Positions 7,335-16,191 are shown, numbered from the stretch's first letter. The stretch is DNA of 64,000 nt from Flavobacteriales bacterium (GCA_016788635.1 JAEUSU010000003.1:29980-93979), one strand, 5' to 3'. The notes: a model not told the origin generated them from the sequence alone. A program made the numbers and translations.

Positions 7335-8588
7335 CTAGGTGCGGTCCAAATTGCGGAAGGTGCGCTTCTTCACTTCGCCCTTGAGCACATTTTCCACGTG
7401 TGCCACTTCTCCCAGTTCATATTTCAGGAGTTGGCTGCGCACCACTTTCAGGTCCGCCACGCCCAAGGGCCGCACATGGCCATGCCCACTGGGCAACGAT
7501 GTGCCGGTGTATGGGTCGCACGGGGATGCCTGGCTGATGATGGCGCATTCATTACCCACCCGCAACAAGCTGCCGCCCACGCGCACCACCACTTCCGTTC
7601 TTCCCTTGGGGTTGGCCAGCAGGCCCAACCGGCGGATCTCGCTCTGGAACCGCTCGTGCAAGTACGGCATGTAAACATGCTCCAGGCTCCCGCCCACCTT
7701 CAGGTCATTGAGCACCGACTTGGTGGGTGCACTGAGCTTATCCGCCTCGCTGGCCTTCAACACCAGTGGCGGGTGCTCCACCTTCGCATCCAATGGACTT
7801 GCCCCTTCGTGATCGCCAAGGTATTCCTCGTGCCGGAGCATGCGCTCCTCATACATCTGTACCCCATAGAAGCGTTGGACCTCGGCGTAGGCGGTCCGGT
7901 ACCGTGCCAACTCCGTGCGGGCGGCCACCACGACGGGGTCCTCCACAGGTACAGGAGTCTCTGGCTCCGCCGCCTCGTTCACGATGTCCTCCAGCGGAAA
8001 AAGGTTCTCCGGCAGGATGACCGTGGCACAATAGGCCTCCCAAATACCCACCCCGGTGTTCAAGGCCGTGTCGTTCGCCACAAGCCGCTCCAGCAGGTGC
8101 ATGACGCGCAGGGTGCGGGCAAGCTCCGTGCGCAAAGCCGGGTCATCCACAAGGACGGTCTGCATGAAGAGGTTGTCCCACACCCGCATCTTGAGGGGCC
8201 CATAAGCGGCATCACCCACGTACGCGTCCACAGCCATGCCCAATGCACTGGAACAGGCCGCCAGCAGTTCAGACTGAACAGCGTTCTTCACCTTTGATCG
8301 CAGGTAGTCGTCGATCTCATCAAAGCCCTTCACAATGTCACCGTACAGAGTGGCGATGCCGGGGATGTGGTCCGTATGTGAAGCCTTCCAACTCGAGCAA
8401 GCACTCACCTTGGCCGCGCGCGATCCGGCGCCATGACCAATTGACCTTAGCTCCTGGTACAAATCCCCCCCCCCCCCATGCGCTGCAAAACCCACCTCGC
8501 GGCGAGGTCTCCACTCGACCACCGGCCGACGCGGTGCGCGAACATGAACGAAACGCAAGACATCAATGGGCAGATTCGCGGTGGACAT
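7335..8588 (-). CDS. Unrecognised large protein, upstream fragment with poly-G tract
   Basis: A 417-codon frame starting MSTANLPIDVLRFVHVRAP and ending at TAG 7335-7337. Residues 38-41 (four Gly) are encoded by a run of 13 consecutive G (8477-8465), so any change in tract length would shift the frame and abolish the product. The middle is helical with acidic stretches. The C-terminus has RPLGVADLKVVRSQLLKYELGEVAHVENVLKGE (given here only as landmarks: RPLGVADL, LLKYELGE, HVENVLKGE). The sequence downstream of the stop stays in the same frame and keeps the same composition, so this is probably the N-terminal part of a longer protein. It is the first gene of a minus-strand operon with a patatin and lipoproteins. 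Function unknown. Confidence 0.6.
   Translation of the reverse strand: MSTANLPIDVLRFVHVRAPRRPVVEWRPRREVGFAAHGGGGDLYQELRSIGHGAGSRAAKVSACSSWKASHTDHIPGIATLYGDIVKGFDEIDDYLRSKVKNAVQSELLAACSSALGMAVDAYVGDAAYGPLKMRVWDNLFMQTVLVDDPALRTELARTLRVMHLLERLVANDTALNTGVGIWEAYCATVILPENLFPLEDIVNEAAEPETPVPVEDPVVVAARTELARYRTAYAEVQRFYGVQMYEERMLRHEEYLGDHEGASPLDAKVEHPPLVLKASEADKLSAPTKSVLNDLKVGGSLEHVYMPYLHERFQSEIRRLGLLANPKGRTEVVVRVGGSLLRVGNECAIISQASPCDPYTGTSLPSGHGHVRPLGVADLKVVRSQLLKYELGEVAHVENVLKGEVKKRTFRNLDRT
8465..8477. repeat. Homopolymer of 13 C (13 G on the coding strand)
   Basis: Thirteen consecutive C on the plus strand lie inside codons 38-42 of the minus-strand gene starting at 8588. Tracts of this length are prone to slipped-strand mispairing and also to assembly error. 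The frame is intact at 13. Confidence 0.9.
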
Positions 8589-8761
8589 GGGTCAAGGAGT
8601 TGAATGATGAGGCCAACCGAACGGGTTTGAAGGTAATGACATTGTGCGACCTGGACGAACGGTTCGTTGCCGGATGATATCCCATTGGACCAGCCAAGTC
8701 ACATGGTGCTTGCTATCATTGCAGCAACAGCATGCGGCACCTGCATGCAAAACGTGGTAAC

Positions 8762-9511
8762 ATGTACCAAGGCCAGAAGGTCATCATCGTCCTGCCCGCC
8801 TACCGCGCGGCCCTTACGCTGGAGCAGACCTACCGCGAGATCCCCTTCGACCTGGTGGATGAGGTGGTGCTGGTGGACGACAAGAGCCCGGACAATACGG
8901 TTGAGGTGGCGCGGAACCTCGGCATCCGGCACGTGGTGGTGCACGACGTGAACAAGGGCTACGGCGGCAACCAGAAGACCTGTTACGACAAGGCGAAGGA
9001 ACTGGGCGCGGACATTGTGGTGATGCTGCACCCGGACTACCAATATACCCCGAAGCTGCTCACGAGCATGATCGCACTGATCGGCAACGGCGTGTACCCC
9101 GTGGTCTTCGGCTCGCGCATCCTGGGCAAGGGCGCGCTGAAGGGCGGCATGCCCCTGTACAAGTACGTGGCCAACCGGGTACTCACCCTCACGCAGAACC
9201 TGCTGATGGGCGAGAAGCTCAGCGAGTACCACACGGGCTACCGCGCCTTCCACCGCAAGGTGCTGGATGCCTGCCCCTACCACCAGTGCTCGGACGATTT
9301 CGTGTTCGACAACCAGATGATCGCGCAGATCTTCTGGCAGCGCTTCGAGATCGCCGAGATCACCTGCCCCACCAAATACTTCGACGAGGCCAGCAGCATC
9401 AACTTCAGCCGCAGCATGACCTATGGGTTCGGGGTGCTGGGGGTGAGCCTGCGGTATTTCCTGGCCCGTGTGGGGGTGGCCGGGTGGAGGTTGTTGGGGG
9501 AAAGGCGGTAA
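8762..9511 (+). CDS. Family 2 glycosyltransferase (polyprenyl-phosphate sugar synthase-like)
   Basis: A 249-residue GT-A enzyme. The N-terminal strand VIIVLPAYRAALTLEQT, the nucleotide-binding VDDKSPDNT, the NKGYGGNQKT segment and the metal-binding region MLHPDYQY follow the order seen in dolichol-phosphate-mannose synthase-like GT2 proteins. There is no C-terminal membrane domain, so it is a cytosolic or peripheral enzyme that transfers a sugar from a nucleotide donor, probably to a polyprenyl phosphate. ATG 8762 places the start nine residues before the first strand; the open frame upstream lacks domain sequence. The next gene on the strand, about 110 bp downstream, is a GT-C membrane transferase of the kind that uses such lipid-linked sugars, which supports the lipid-acceptor reading. 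Confidence 0.8.
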   Translation: MYQGQKVIIVLPAYRAALTLEQTYREIPFDLVDEVVLVDDKSPDNTVEVARNLGIRHVVVHDVNKGYGGNQKTCYDKAKELGADIVVMLHPDYQYTPKLLTSMIALIGNGVYPVVFGSRILGKGALKGGMPLYKYVANRVLTLTQNLLMGEKLSEYHTGYRAFHRKVLDACPYHQCSDDFVFDNQMIAQIFWQRFEIAEITCPTKYFDEASSINFSRSMTYGFGVLGVSLRYFLARVGVAGWRLLGERR

Positions 9512-9619
9512 TTGTTGGTTCCAGGTCACGCTTCGACGGGCCTGCATGCCCCAGGCAGGCTCAGCGTGACCACCAAATGGTTGTTCGTGACTGGCAAACA
9601 ACTTCGCACCCTTGGACCG

Positions 9620-11260
9620 ATGAACACCAAGCACCTGCAGTGGGTCCTTCTGGCCACGGCGGCCCTGCTCTTCCTGCCGGGGCTGGGGGCGGTGCACCTG
9701 TTCGATTGGGACGAGATCAACTTCGCGGAGATCGCCCGGGAGATGCTCGTGACGGGCGACTGGCTGCGGCCGCGCATCGGGCTGGAGCCCTTCCACGAGA
9801 AGCCGCCCCTCTTCATGTGGATGCAGGCCGCGGCAATGACTGTCTTCGGTGTGGGCGAGTTCGCCGCCCGGCTGCCCAACGCCTTGTGCGGCATCCTCAC
9901 GCTGTGGCTGCTGATGCGCATCGGCATGCAGGTGCGCAGCCGGGCCTTCGGCCTGTTGTGGGCGTTGGCCTATCTGGGGTCCATCCTGCCCCACCTCTAC
10001 TTCCGCAGCGGCATCATCGACCCCTGGTTCAATCTCTTCATCTTCCTGGGGCTCCACGCCATCATCACCCTGGTGCAACGCGATCCCACACGCGCCGCAG
10101 GGGTGCTGAATGCGCGCACGGACCGGCTGGCCTGGCTGGCCGGCTTCTTCCTGGGCTTGGCCGTGCTCACCAAGGGGCCCGTGGGTGTGCTCATTCCCGG
10201 CCTCGTGCTGGGCGTGTACTTCGTGCTGAACCGCTTCCGCCCCTTTCTGCGCTGGCGGCGCATCGGCATCATCACGCTGGCCACACTGCTGGTCATTGGC
10301 ACCTGGGGCGCGGTGGACCTGGTGCGCAACGGTCCCGAGTTCATGGTGGCCTTCTTCTGGCGCCAGGTGGCCATGCTCACCACCGAGGATGCGGGCCACG
10401 GCGGATTCATCGGTTACCACGTGGTGGTGCTGTTGCTGGGCTGCTTCCCCGCCTCGGTCTTCGCCCTGCAGGAATTCCTGAAGCCCACGCGTGCACGGGA
10501 TGAACGCGCCAATGATCACCGCCGCTGGATGGTGATCCTGTTCGCTGTGGTGCTCGTGCTCTTCAGCATCGTGAAGACCAAGATCGTGCACTACAGCAGC
10601 CTCTGCTACTTCCCGCTCACCTACATGGCCGCCATCCAACTGGAGCATGTGTGGATGAAGCGCGAAGGCTTCGGCTGGAGCCGCTTTCTGCTGGGCGGCT
10701 TGGGAACGGTGATCGCTTTGGCCGTCATTGTGTTGCCCTTCGCAGCTATGAATAGCGAACAGTTGAAGCCGCTCTTCGCGCAGGACCCCTTCGCCCTGGC
10801 GAACCTGGACGCCGAGGTGCACTGGACGGGCCTGGAGGCCATTTCCGGAGTGGTGTTGCTGGCCAGTCTGCTCACCGGTCATATCCTGCATGGCCGCGGG
10901 CGTTATCGCGAAGCGGTACTCGCGGTCTTCCTCGGCGGTGCGTTTTTCGTCTCCAGCACGCTCTTCTTCTTCATCAACCGCATCGAGGCCTATTCGCAAC
11001 GCGCCGCAGTGGAGTTCTTCCAGGGCAAAGCCAGTGAGCGCTGCTGGCTGCTCACGAAGAACTACAAGAGCTACGTGCCGGAGTTCTACGGCCGCATCAC
11101 CGAGCCACGACCGGCACAGGAGCTGCTCTTCCACGGCCCCATCGACCGGCCGGTGTACCTCAGTTGCAAGATCACCGCCGTACAGGAAGTGGAGGCACTG
11201 GGCACCTTCAAGGAATTGTATCGCAAGAACGGGTTCGTGTTCTGGGTGAGGATGCCTTAA
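9620..11260 (+). CDS. GT-C glycosyltransferase of the ArnT/PMT (GT83-like) family
   Basis: A 546-residue polytopic membrane protein. The first periplasmic loop carries FDWDEINFAEIAREMLVTGDW and EKPPLFMWMQA (cited in parts: WDE, AREM, EKPPLF), the acidic-residue and KPP hallmarks of ArnT/PMT-like enzymes that transfer sugars from undecaprenyl-phosphate carriers in the periplasm. About ten to twelve hydrophobic helices follow, including LTKGPVGVLIPG, another family landmark. The C-terminal 100 residues are soluble and probably periplasmic. ATG 9620 gives a helix-1 start that matches the family; about 36 codons upstream are open but look non-coding. It probably uses the product of the upstream GT2 gene as donor. 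The acceptor, glycan or lipid A, is unknown. Confidence 0.82.
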   Translation: MNTKHLQWVLLATAALLFLPGLGAVHLFDWDEINFAEIAREMLVTGDWLRPRIGLEPFHEKPPLFMWMQAAAMTVFGVGEFAARLPNALCGILTLWLLMRIGMQVRSRAFGLLWALAYLGSILPHLYFRSGIIDPWFNLFIFLGLHAIITLVQRDPTRAAGVLNARTDRLAWLAGFFLGLAVLTKGPVGVLIPGLVLGVYFVLNRFRPFLRWRRIGIITLATLLVIGTWGAVDLVRNGPEFMVAFFWRQVAMLTTEDAGHGGFIGYHVVVLLLGCFPASVFALQEFLKPTRARDERANDHRRWMVILFAVVLVLFSIVKTKIVHYSSLCYFPLTYMAAIQLEHVWMKREGFGWSRFLLGGLGTVIALAVIVLPFAAMNSEQLKPLFAQDPFALANLDAEVHWTGLEAISGVVLLASLLTGHILHGRGRYREAVLAVFLGGAFFVSSTLFFFINRIEAYSQRAAVEFFQGKASERCWLLTKNYKSYVPEFYGRITEPRPAQELLFHGPIDRPVYLSCKITAVQEVEALGTFKELYRKNGFVFWVRMP

Positions 11261-11278
11261 GCGATTCGCTACAGGCAT

Positions 11279-11315
11279 TCGCTCTGCGTTCCTTTGCGCT
11301 CTCCGCGCCTCTGCG
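11279..11315. repeat. Intergenic CTCTGCG-type repeat, copy 1
   Basis: The spacer before the PLP enzyme contains CTCTGCGTTCCTTTGCGCTC followed by TCCGCGCCTCTGCGGTGAA. This short-period, GC-rich sequence resembles a family of intergenic repeats seen in many bacterial genomes. A related stretch lies at 43148-43171. Confidence 0.4.
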
Positions 11316-11327
11316 GTGAACCTCGCC

Positions 11328-12491
11328 ATGATCGACGACCTCTCCCATATCCTCACCCACCTCGGCGAAGACCGCGAGCGTGGCTTCGATGCCGTGGTGC
11401 CGCCCATCGTGCAGAGCGGCAACTTCACCTACCCCACCGTGGCGGCCATGCGTGCCGTGGTGCAGCACGAGTATGACCGGCCGTTGTACACGCGGGGCTT
11501 CAATCCCACCGTGGCCATGCTGCGCAAGAAGATCGCCGCGCTGGAAGGTGCGGAGGATGCCCTGGTCTTCAGCAGCGGCAGTGCGGCCATCGCGGCGGCG
11601 GTGATGAGCTTCACCAAAGCCGGCGACCACATCGTATGCGTACAGAAACCCTACAGTTGGACGAAGAAGTTGCTGGTGGAACTGCTGCCCCGCTTCGGTG
11701 TGGAACACACCTTCGTGGATGGCATGGATGCGGAGAACTACCGAAAGGCGGTCCGCCCCAACACCACCTTCTTCATCCTGGAGAGCCCCAACTCGCTCAC
11801 CTTCGAGCTGCAGGACATCGCTGCTGTATGCACTATTGCAAAGGAGCACGGCATCATCACGCTCTGCGACAACAGCTACAACAGTCCGCTCTTCCAACAA
11901 CCCATCGCATTGGGCTGCGACCTGGTGGCCCACAGCGCCACCAAATACCTCAACGGTCACAGCGACGTGGTGGCCGGTGTGCTGGCCGGCAGCCATGCAC
12001 ACATCCGGCAGGTGATGATGAAGGAGTTCATGACCCTCGGCGCGGCACCTTCACCCCACGATGCCTGGCTGTTGATGCGCGGCCTGCGCACCTTGCCCCT
12101 GCGCATGGAACGCAGTGCGGACAATGCGGAGAAAGTGGCCCGCTTCCTCGAAGCGCACCCCAAGGTGAAGCGCGTGCATTGGCCGGGCTTGGAAAGTCAC
12201 CCGCAACATGCCCTGACGAAGCGACAGATGAAGCGCGTGGCTGGGTTGATGACCATTGAACTGGACGCACCCGATGTAGCCGCCGTGGAGCGCTTCTGCG
12301 ATGCGCTCAAGACCTTCCTGATCGCCGTGAGCTGGGGCGGATATGAGAGCCTGCAGTGGCCGGTTTGCGCATTACAGGGCCCCAGCGGCTACTACACCGA
12401 CCTACCCTTCACCTTGGTACGGCTCTATGTAGGGCTGGAGGACCCGGACACCCTCATCTCCGACCTGGAGCAGGCGCTGGCGAAGGTGTGA
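11328..12491 (+). CDS. PLP-dependent Cys/Met-metabolism enzyme (cystathionine gamma-synthase/beta-lyase family)
   Basis: A 387-residue fold-type I PLP enzyme. The N-terminal YTRGFNPTVAMLRKKIAALEG segment (landmark YTRGFNPT) binds the cofactor phosphate of the neighbouring subunit. FSSGSAAIAA forms the phosphate-binding loop. CDNSYNSP contains the Asp that contacts the pyridine nitrogen, and SATKYLNGHSDVVAG contains the Schiff-base Lys (about residue 206). The C-terminal substrate domain with VSWGGYESL is typical. The reaction could be cystathionine beta-lyase, gamma-synthase or methionine gamma-lyase, and motifs alone do not separate these. ATG 11328 is preferred over GTG 11316. The upstream spacer contains a GC-rich CTCTGCGG-type repeat. 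It converges on the surface-protein gene with a gap of 7 bp. Confidence 0.85.
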   Translation: MIDDLSHILTHLGEDRERGFDAVVPPIVQSGNFTYPTVAAMRAVVQHEYDRPLYTRGFNPTVAMLRKKIAALEGAEDALVFSSGSAAIAAAVMSFTKAGDHIVCVQKPYSWTKKLLVELLPRFGVEHTFVDGMDAENYRKAVRPNTTFFILESPNSLTFELQDIAAVCTIAKEHGIITLCDNSYNSPLFQQPIALGCDLVAHSATKYLNGHSDVVAGVLAGSHAHIRQVMMKEFMTLGAAPSPHDAWLLMRGLRTLPLRMERSADNAEKVARFLEAHPKVKRVHWPGLESHPQHALTKRQMKRVAGLMTIELDAPDVAAVERFCDALKTFLIAVSWGGYESLQWPVCALQGPSGYYTDLPFTLVRLYVGLEDPDTLISDLEQALAKV

Positions 12492-12498
12492 GCGGCTC

Positions 12499-13629
12499 TC
12501 AATACGTGGGCAGGTTCCCCACCGGCGTGGTGGTCAAGCATGTGGTGATGACCGTGACATCCAAGGTGGCCGAAACACCCGGGCAGCCACCGCTCGCCGG
12601 AATGGTGTAGGTGTACAAACCGTTCGGATCCACACCCGGTGTGAAGGTGCTGCTATGCGGATCGCTGAAGGGATCGGTCCAACTTCCACCAGCTTGAGGA
12701 CCGCCGTTCAATTGTGTGAGCATGGTGAAAGGGCCGTCGCCCTGGCACCAGCTCAGCGTGGTATTGGTGCCGGCATTGGGCGCTGGGGTGGCCGTGATGC
12801 ACAACACGGAGGAAGCGTTCATGCATGGAGCCACACCCGGTACGATGTAGACGTAGCAGCCAGCCGGGTCCACCACAGGGTTGAAGCTGTTCGGGTGTGG
12901 CGATCCACCGGGTGATGTCCACAACCCGCCTGCATCTGGAGATCCACCCAGTTGTGCGAACATGGAGAAGGCCGTGGATGAGGAACACACATTGATGTTC
13001 GTGTTCACGCCGGCGTTCGGCGCCATGTTCACCCCGATGAACAAGGTGGCTGAGGCGGAGCAGCCGTTCGCATCAGTGACTGTGTAGACCACTTGGTCGC
13101 CATTGAAAGCACCAGCGTATATCGTACCCATCACCACACCCGCACCCATGAGTACTGTGACCACTCCACCCGGATCAGGCGTACCACCGAGGTACACAGG
13201 CACATCCACAGAATTGGCCGATGAACAAAGCGTCACGGAACCATTCGTTCCTGCGAAAGGCAACGGATGGATGGTGAGCGTGGCGCCGTACGGAACACCG
13301 GTAAGTGGCAGGTCCGAACTGGAGACGCGGAGCAGGTAGGTGGATGATGCGATCGCAGCTGCAGGTATCGTGCAGTTGACGTTGCCGGATGTGGTCGCAG
13401 CACTTGCACCGATCACCGTGGGCGCAACGAACGAACCCGTGGCATCCGACAATTCAGCGGTGAACACATTACCCGCATTGAAGGTGCCTGTGGCCGTGAA
13501 GCCGATCGTGAAGGTGGCGCCCGGGCAGAAGTCCATGATGGACATGGGATCCACCGTGATCTGGGCCTGCAAAGCCATGGTTACGAGTTGCATAGTGAAA
13601 GCAGGAAGAACTGTGCGGATCATGGCCAT
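12499..13629 (-). CDS. Secreted surface protein with Gly/Trp-rich repeats
   Basis: A 376-residue exported protein. A signal-like start (MIRTVLPAF, ending ALQAQ) is followed by a beta-rich domain of roughly 100 residues and then Ig/PKD-like modules. The last two modules are clear repeats of about 85 residues, each with a short LGG or LNG element, a GG-x-W turn (GGLW, GGSW), a DP-x-G-x-Y turn and a pair of Cys. Such modules are common in Bacteroidota adhesins. It ends in VGNLPTY without a recognisable type IX sorting domain, so its export route is uncertain. Other possibilities include a truncated member of the gliding-motility-associated family. Either ATG 13629 or 13623 could start it. Confidence 0.65.
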   Translation of the reverse strand: MAMIRTVLPAFTMQLVTMALQAQITVDPMSIMDFCPGATFTIGFTATGTFNAGNVFTAELSDATGSFVAPTVIGASAATTSGNVNCTIPAAAIASSTYLLRVSSSDLPLTGVPYGATLTIHPLPFAGTNGSVTLCSSANSVDVPVYLGGTPDPGGVVTVLMGAGVVMGTIYAGAFNGDQVVYTVTDANGCSASATLFIGVNMAPNAGVNTNINVCSSSTAFSMFAQLGGSPDAGGLWTSPGGSPHPNSFNPVVDPAGCYVYIVPGVAPCMNASSVLCITATPAPNAGTNTTLSWCQGDGPFTMLTQLNGGPQAGGSWTDPFSDPHSSTFTPGVDPNGLYTYTIPASGGCPGVSATLDVTVITTCLTTTPVGNLPTY

Positions 13630-13773
13630 CTGGGTTCGGCGACACCAAGCTATTCGTCTTGGTGATCACACATCATATTCATCGCCGAAGAACCGCCATG
13701 CATCGATGGACCCGTGAAAGCGACAGCCCGGGTGCCTATGCACCCGGGCCGCATCGCACTTTCGCAAGACCGG

Positions 13774-16191
13774 TCAGAACATCGCTCGCAAGGCGACCAT
13801 GAAATTGCGCCCCGGCGCTGATATGCCCGAGGAGTATGGCCGGTAGCGCTGGTCCGTGATGTTCTCCACTCCACCGGTGATCTGCAGGGCCTTGTTCAAC
13901 TGGTAGCCCAGCCTCAGGTTCAAGGTGTACCAGGAAGGTGAAAAGGGCCGTCCCTGATCGTCCTTGGCATAGATGGGCGTCTTGGCCTGCTCGCTCGGCG
14001 GCAGCTGATCGAAGGTGAAACCCGCGCTGAACTGGCTGAAGACCTGCGCGCGGAACTTGTTCCGTTCCCAAGCCAGGCCTGCCTGACCGAATGCCGGCGG
14101 GGCATGCCGCAGGGGCACGTCCTTCGTGTTGGCATCGTCCTGCTCCACCCCATCCTGCCAGTTGTAGCGCAGGTTGAAGCTCAGTTCTTGCGTGATCCGC
14201 GCATCGGCCCCCACCATGAAGCCCAGCACCGTGGCCTGCGCAGCGTTCTGAATGGCATCCACACGGCTGGGTTCACCATCGTACACGATGCTATCCTGCC
14301 CGTTCAATGTGAAGGGCCGGCGCACCATGGCATTGTCCAGCAGCACATGGTAGAAATGCCCCATCAGCCGCACATTGCCATTGATGACCTTCTCCATGCC
14401 CACATCGGCGGAATAGGCATACTCCGGCTGCAGGTCCGGGTTGGGTACGATCACCGAACCAGGCTCGCTGTCGAACACCTTGCCTATGTCGTCGATGTTC
14501 GGCGCACGGAAACCCGTGCTCAGGTCCAGGGACAGCTTCCAATCCATTCCGGGCCGGTAGGCCAGTCCCAGATTCCCCGTGAGCGCGCTGTTGTTCAGAT
14601 CCGTGCTCGTAGCAGGATAAGGGAACAGGGTGGTGTCGAAGGTGCACGCCAACGACGCCCAGTTGAAGCGGGCACCCGCCGAAACGGTGAGCCGCTCAGT
14701 AGCGTCGTGCATGGCCCCGATGTACACCGAACCCGTGCTCCAGGTGGAGCCATCCGGATAGCGGGAGTTGATGATGGTTTCCGCACCGGTGGTCTGGTTG
14801 AGACGCACACCCTTCGACCCCACTTCATTGGTCACATACTCGGCGCCATACAGCACCTGTGTCCGTGCGCCCAACTCCTTCTCCAGGTCCAGGTTCAGCC
14901 AGATGCCGTTCACCACTTCGGTCTGTGAACGTTTGCTGACATTGCGGAAGTTGCGGTCGTTTCGGCTCTCGGTGTAGTCCTGGTAGGCTACTGCGAGACG
15001 CGCCGTGCTCCAGGGCCCCTTCTTCGCGGTGTGCCGGGCCGTTAAACTGGTCATCAGCCATTGCTGTGGCCCGTAATACCACTCCGCCGAACGGGGCTGG
15101 CCATTGGGGCGCAGCTCGATCAGGCGATCATAGCGCGGCACATCACTGGTGGTGCTGTAGTACACGTTCAAGCCGAGTTCCAATGCATCCACCGGACGGA
15201 GGGCGAGCTTGCCGAACAGGTTGATGTTGTCATAGGCGCTGCCCACCTGAAGGTTTGGATCATCGTTCATCACCATGGAGTCCAGTCCGTTGATGGTCTC
15301 CACATACCACGGCCGCTGGAAATCCGCGGGGCCATTGCTGCCGGTGCGCAGGTCGCCGAAACGGGTGAATGATGCATTGCCCACGAAGGCCACCTTCCGC
15401 CCGCCAAGTCCGAAATTGACGTTGCCTGCAACTTCATTCGCTGCCGAGGCATAGCGCGCCATGGCCCCCCCCCGAAGCAACAAGCTGCTGTCCGGGCTGA
15501 ATCGTGGACGCAGGAGGTGGAAGTCCATCACACCACCTATCGCATCGCTGCCGTATGTCATGGCACCCGGGCCGTGCAGCACTTCGGCCCGCTCGATGGC
15601 GTTGGCATCCACACTGATGACGTTCTGCAGGTTGCCGGACCGATAGATCGCATTGTTCATGCGCACCCCGTCCACCACAATGAGCACCCGGTTGGCGGCG
15701 AAGCCGCGGATCATGGGGCTGCCCCCGCCCAGCTGGCTCTTCTGCATGAACACCTCCCCGGTCTGCTGCAGCATGTCCGCAGCCGTACCGGGATTGTTGA
15801 ACGCCACATCGCGTGGGGTGATGACGGTGACCTGGTCCGGGATACGCCGAAGCTCCTGCTCCCACCGGCTGGCGCTCACCACGAACTCACCCAGGGCAAA
15901 TGGCCTGGGCGCAAGAGCCACCAAGAAGTTGGCGGCCTGCACCTGGGCATAGCTGAGCACCCTGGTCGTGTAACCGACCATCTGGAAGCGAATGGAATCA
16001 GCGCTCACCAAGGCACTTACATCGGCATGGCCGCGCACGTCGGTGATGGCGGAAGCACCGCTGGCAGCCACGAACAGGGTGGCCGCCTCCAAAGGACGTT
16101 GTGTGGCCCGGTCCACTACGGTCACCTGCTGGGCTCGGGTAGCCACGGCCAGGCATACGAACAGCATGGACCAGCATAGGATCCTGATCAT
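13774..16191 (-). CDS. TonB-dependent outer-membrane receptor, haem/haemoglobin receptor-like
   Basis: An 805-residue TonB-dependent receptor. Signal peptide residues 1-20; a carboxypeptidase-regulatory-like beta domain follows (about 21-95), then the plug (about 105-225, with GGGSPMIRGFAANRVLIVVDG and LHGPGAMTYGSDAIGG as landmarks), then the barrel ending VALRAMF with a terminal Phe as outer-membrane proteins usually have. The barrel contains FRAP (561-564) and NPDL (584-587), the paired boxes of haem receptors, but no His lies between them, although haem receptors usually have one there. The ligand is therefore probable rather than certain. A run of nine G in codons 238-243 could make expression slip-prone. 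A small membrane-protein gene lies upstream on the same strand. Confidence 0.85.
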   Translation of the reverse strand: MIRILCWSMLFVCLAVATRAQQVTVVDRATQRPLEAATLFVAASGASAITDVRGHADVSALVSADSIRFQMVGYTTRVLSYAQVQAANFLVALAPRPFALGEFVVSASRWEQELRRIPDQVTVITPRDVAFNNPGTAADMLQQTGEVFMQKSQLGGGSPMIRGFAANRVLIVVDGVRMNNAIYRSGNLQNVISVDANAIERAEVLHGPGAMTYGSDAIGGVMDFHLLRPRFSPDSSLLLRGGAMARYASAANEVAGNVNFGLGGRKVAFVGNASFTRFGDLRTGSNGPADFQRPWYVETINGLDSMVMNDDPNLQVGSAYDNINLFGKLALRPVDALELGLNVYYSTTSDVPRYDRLIELRPNGQPRSAEWYYGPQQWLMTSLTARHTAKKGPWSTARLAVAYQDYTESRNDRNFRNVSKRSQTEVVNGIWLNLDLEKELGARTQVLYGAEYVTNEVGSKGVRLNQTTGAETIINSRYPDGSTWSTGSVYIGAMHDATERLTVSAGARFNWASLACTFDTTLFPYPATSTDLNNSALTGNLGLAYRPGMDWKLSLDLSTGFRAPNIDDIGKVFDSEPGSVIVPNPDLQPEYAYSADVGMEKVINGNVRLMGHFYHVLLDNAMVRRPFTLNGQDSIVYDGEPSRVDAIQNAAQATVLGFMVGADARITQELSFNLRYNWQDGVEQDDANTKDVPLRHAPPAFGQAGLAWERNKFRAQVFSQFSAGFTFDQLPPSEQAKTPIYAKDDQGRPFSPSWYTLNLRLGYQLNKALQITGGVENITDQRYRPYSSGISAPGRNFMVALRAMF
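15465..15473. repeat. Homopolymer of 9 C inside the TonB receptor gene
   Basis: Nine consecutive C on the plus strand (G on the coding strand) in the codons for the Gly-Gly near residue 241. Indels here would frameshift the receptor. Confidence 0.85.

Noticed and set aside
2140..8588. CBASS, contractile injection or phage-tail cluster as the identity of the patatin operon
   Set aside because: No cyclase, sheath, tube, baseplate or ATPase gene is present.
8699..11428. A 909-codon open frame on the minus strand opposite the glycosyltransferase genes
   Set aside because: It lies antisense to two well-recognised genes and shows His/Glu/Gln-rich low-complexity, a byproduct of GC-rich codon usage.
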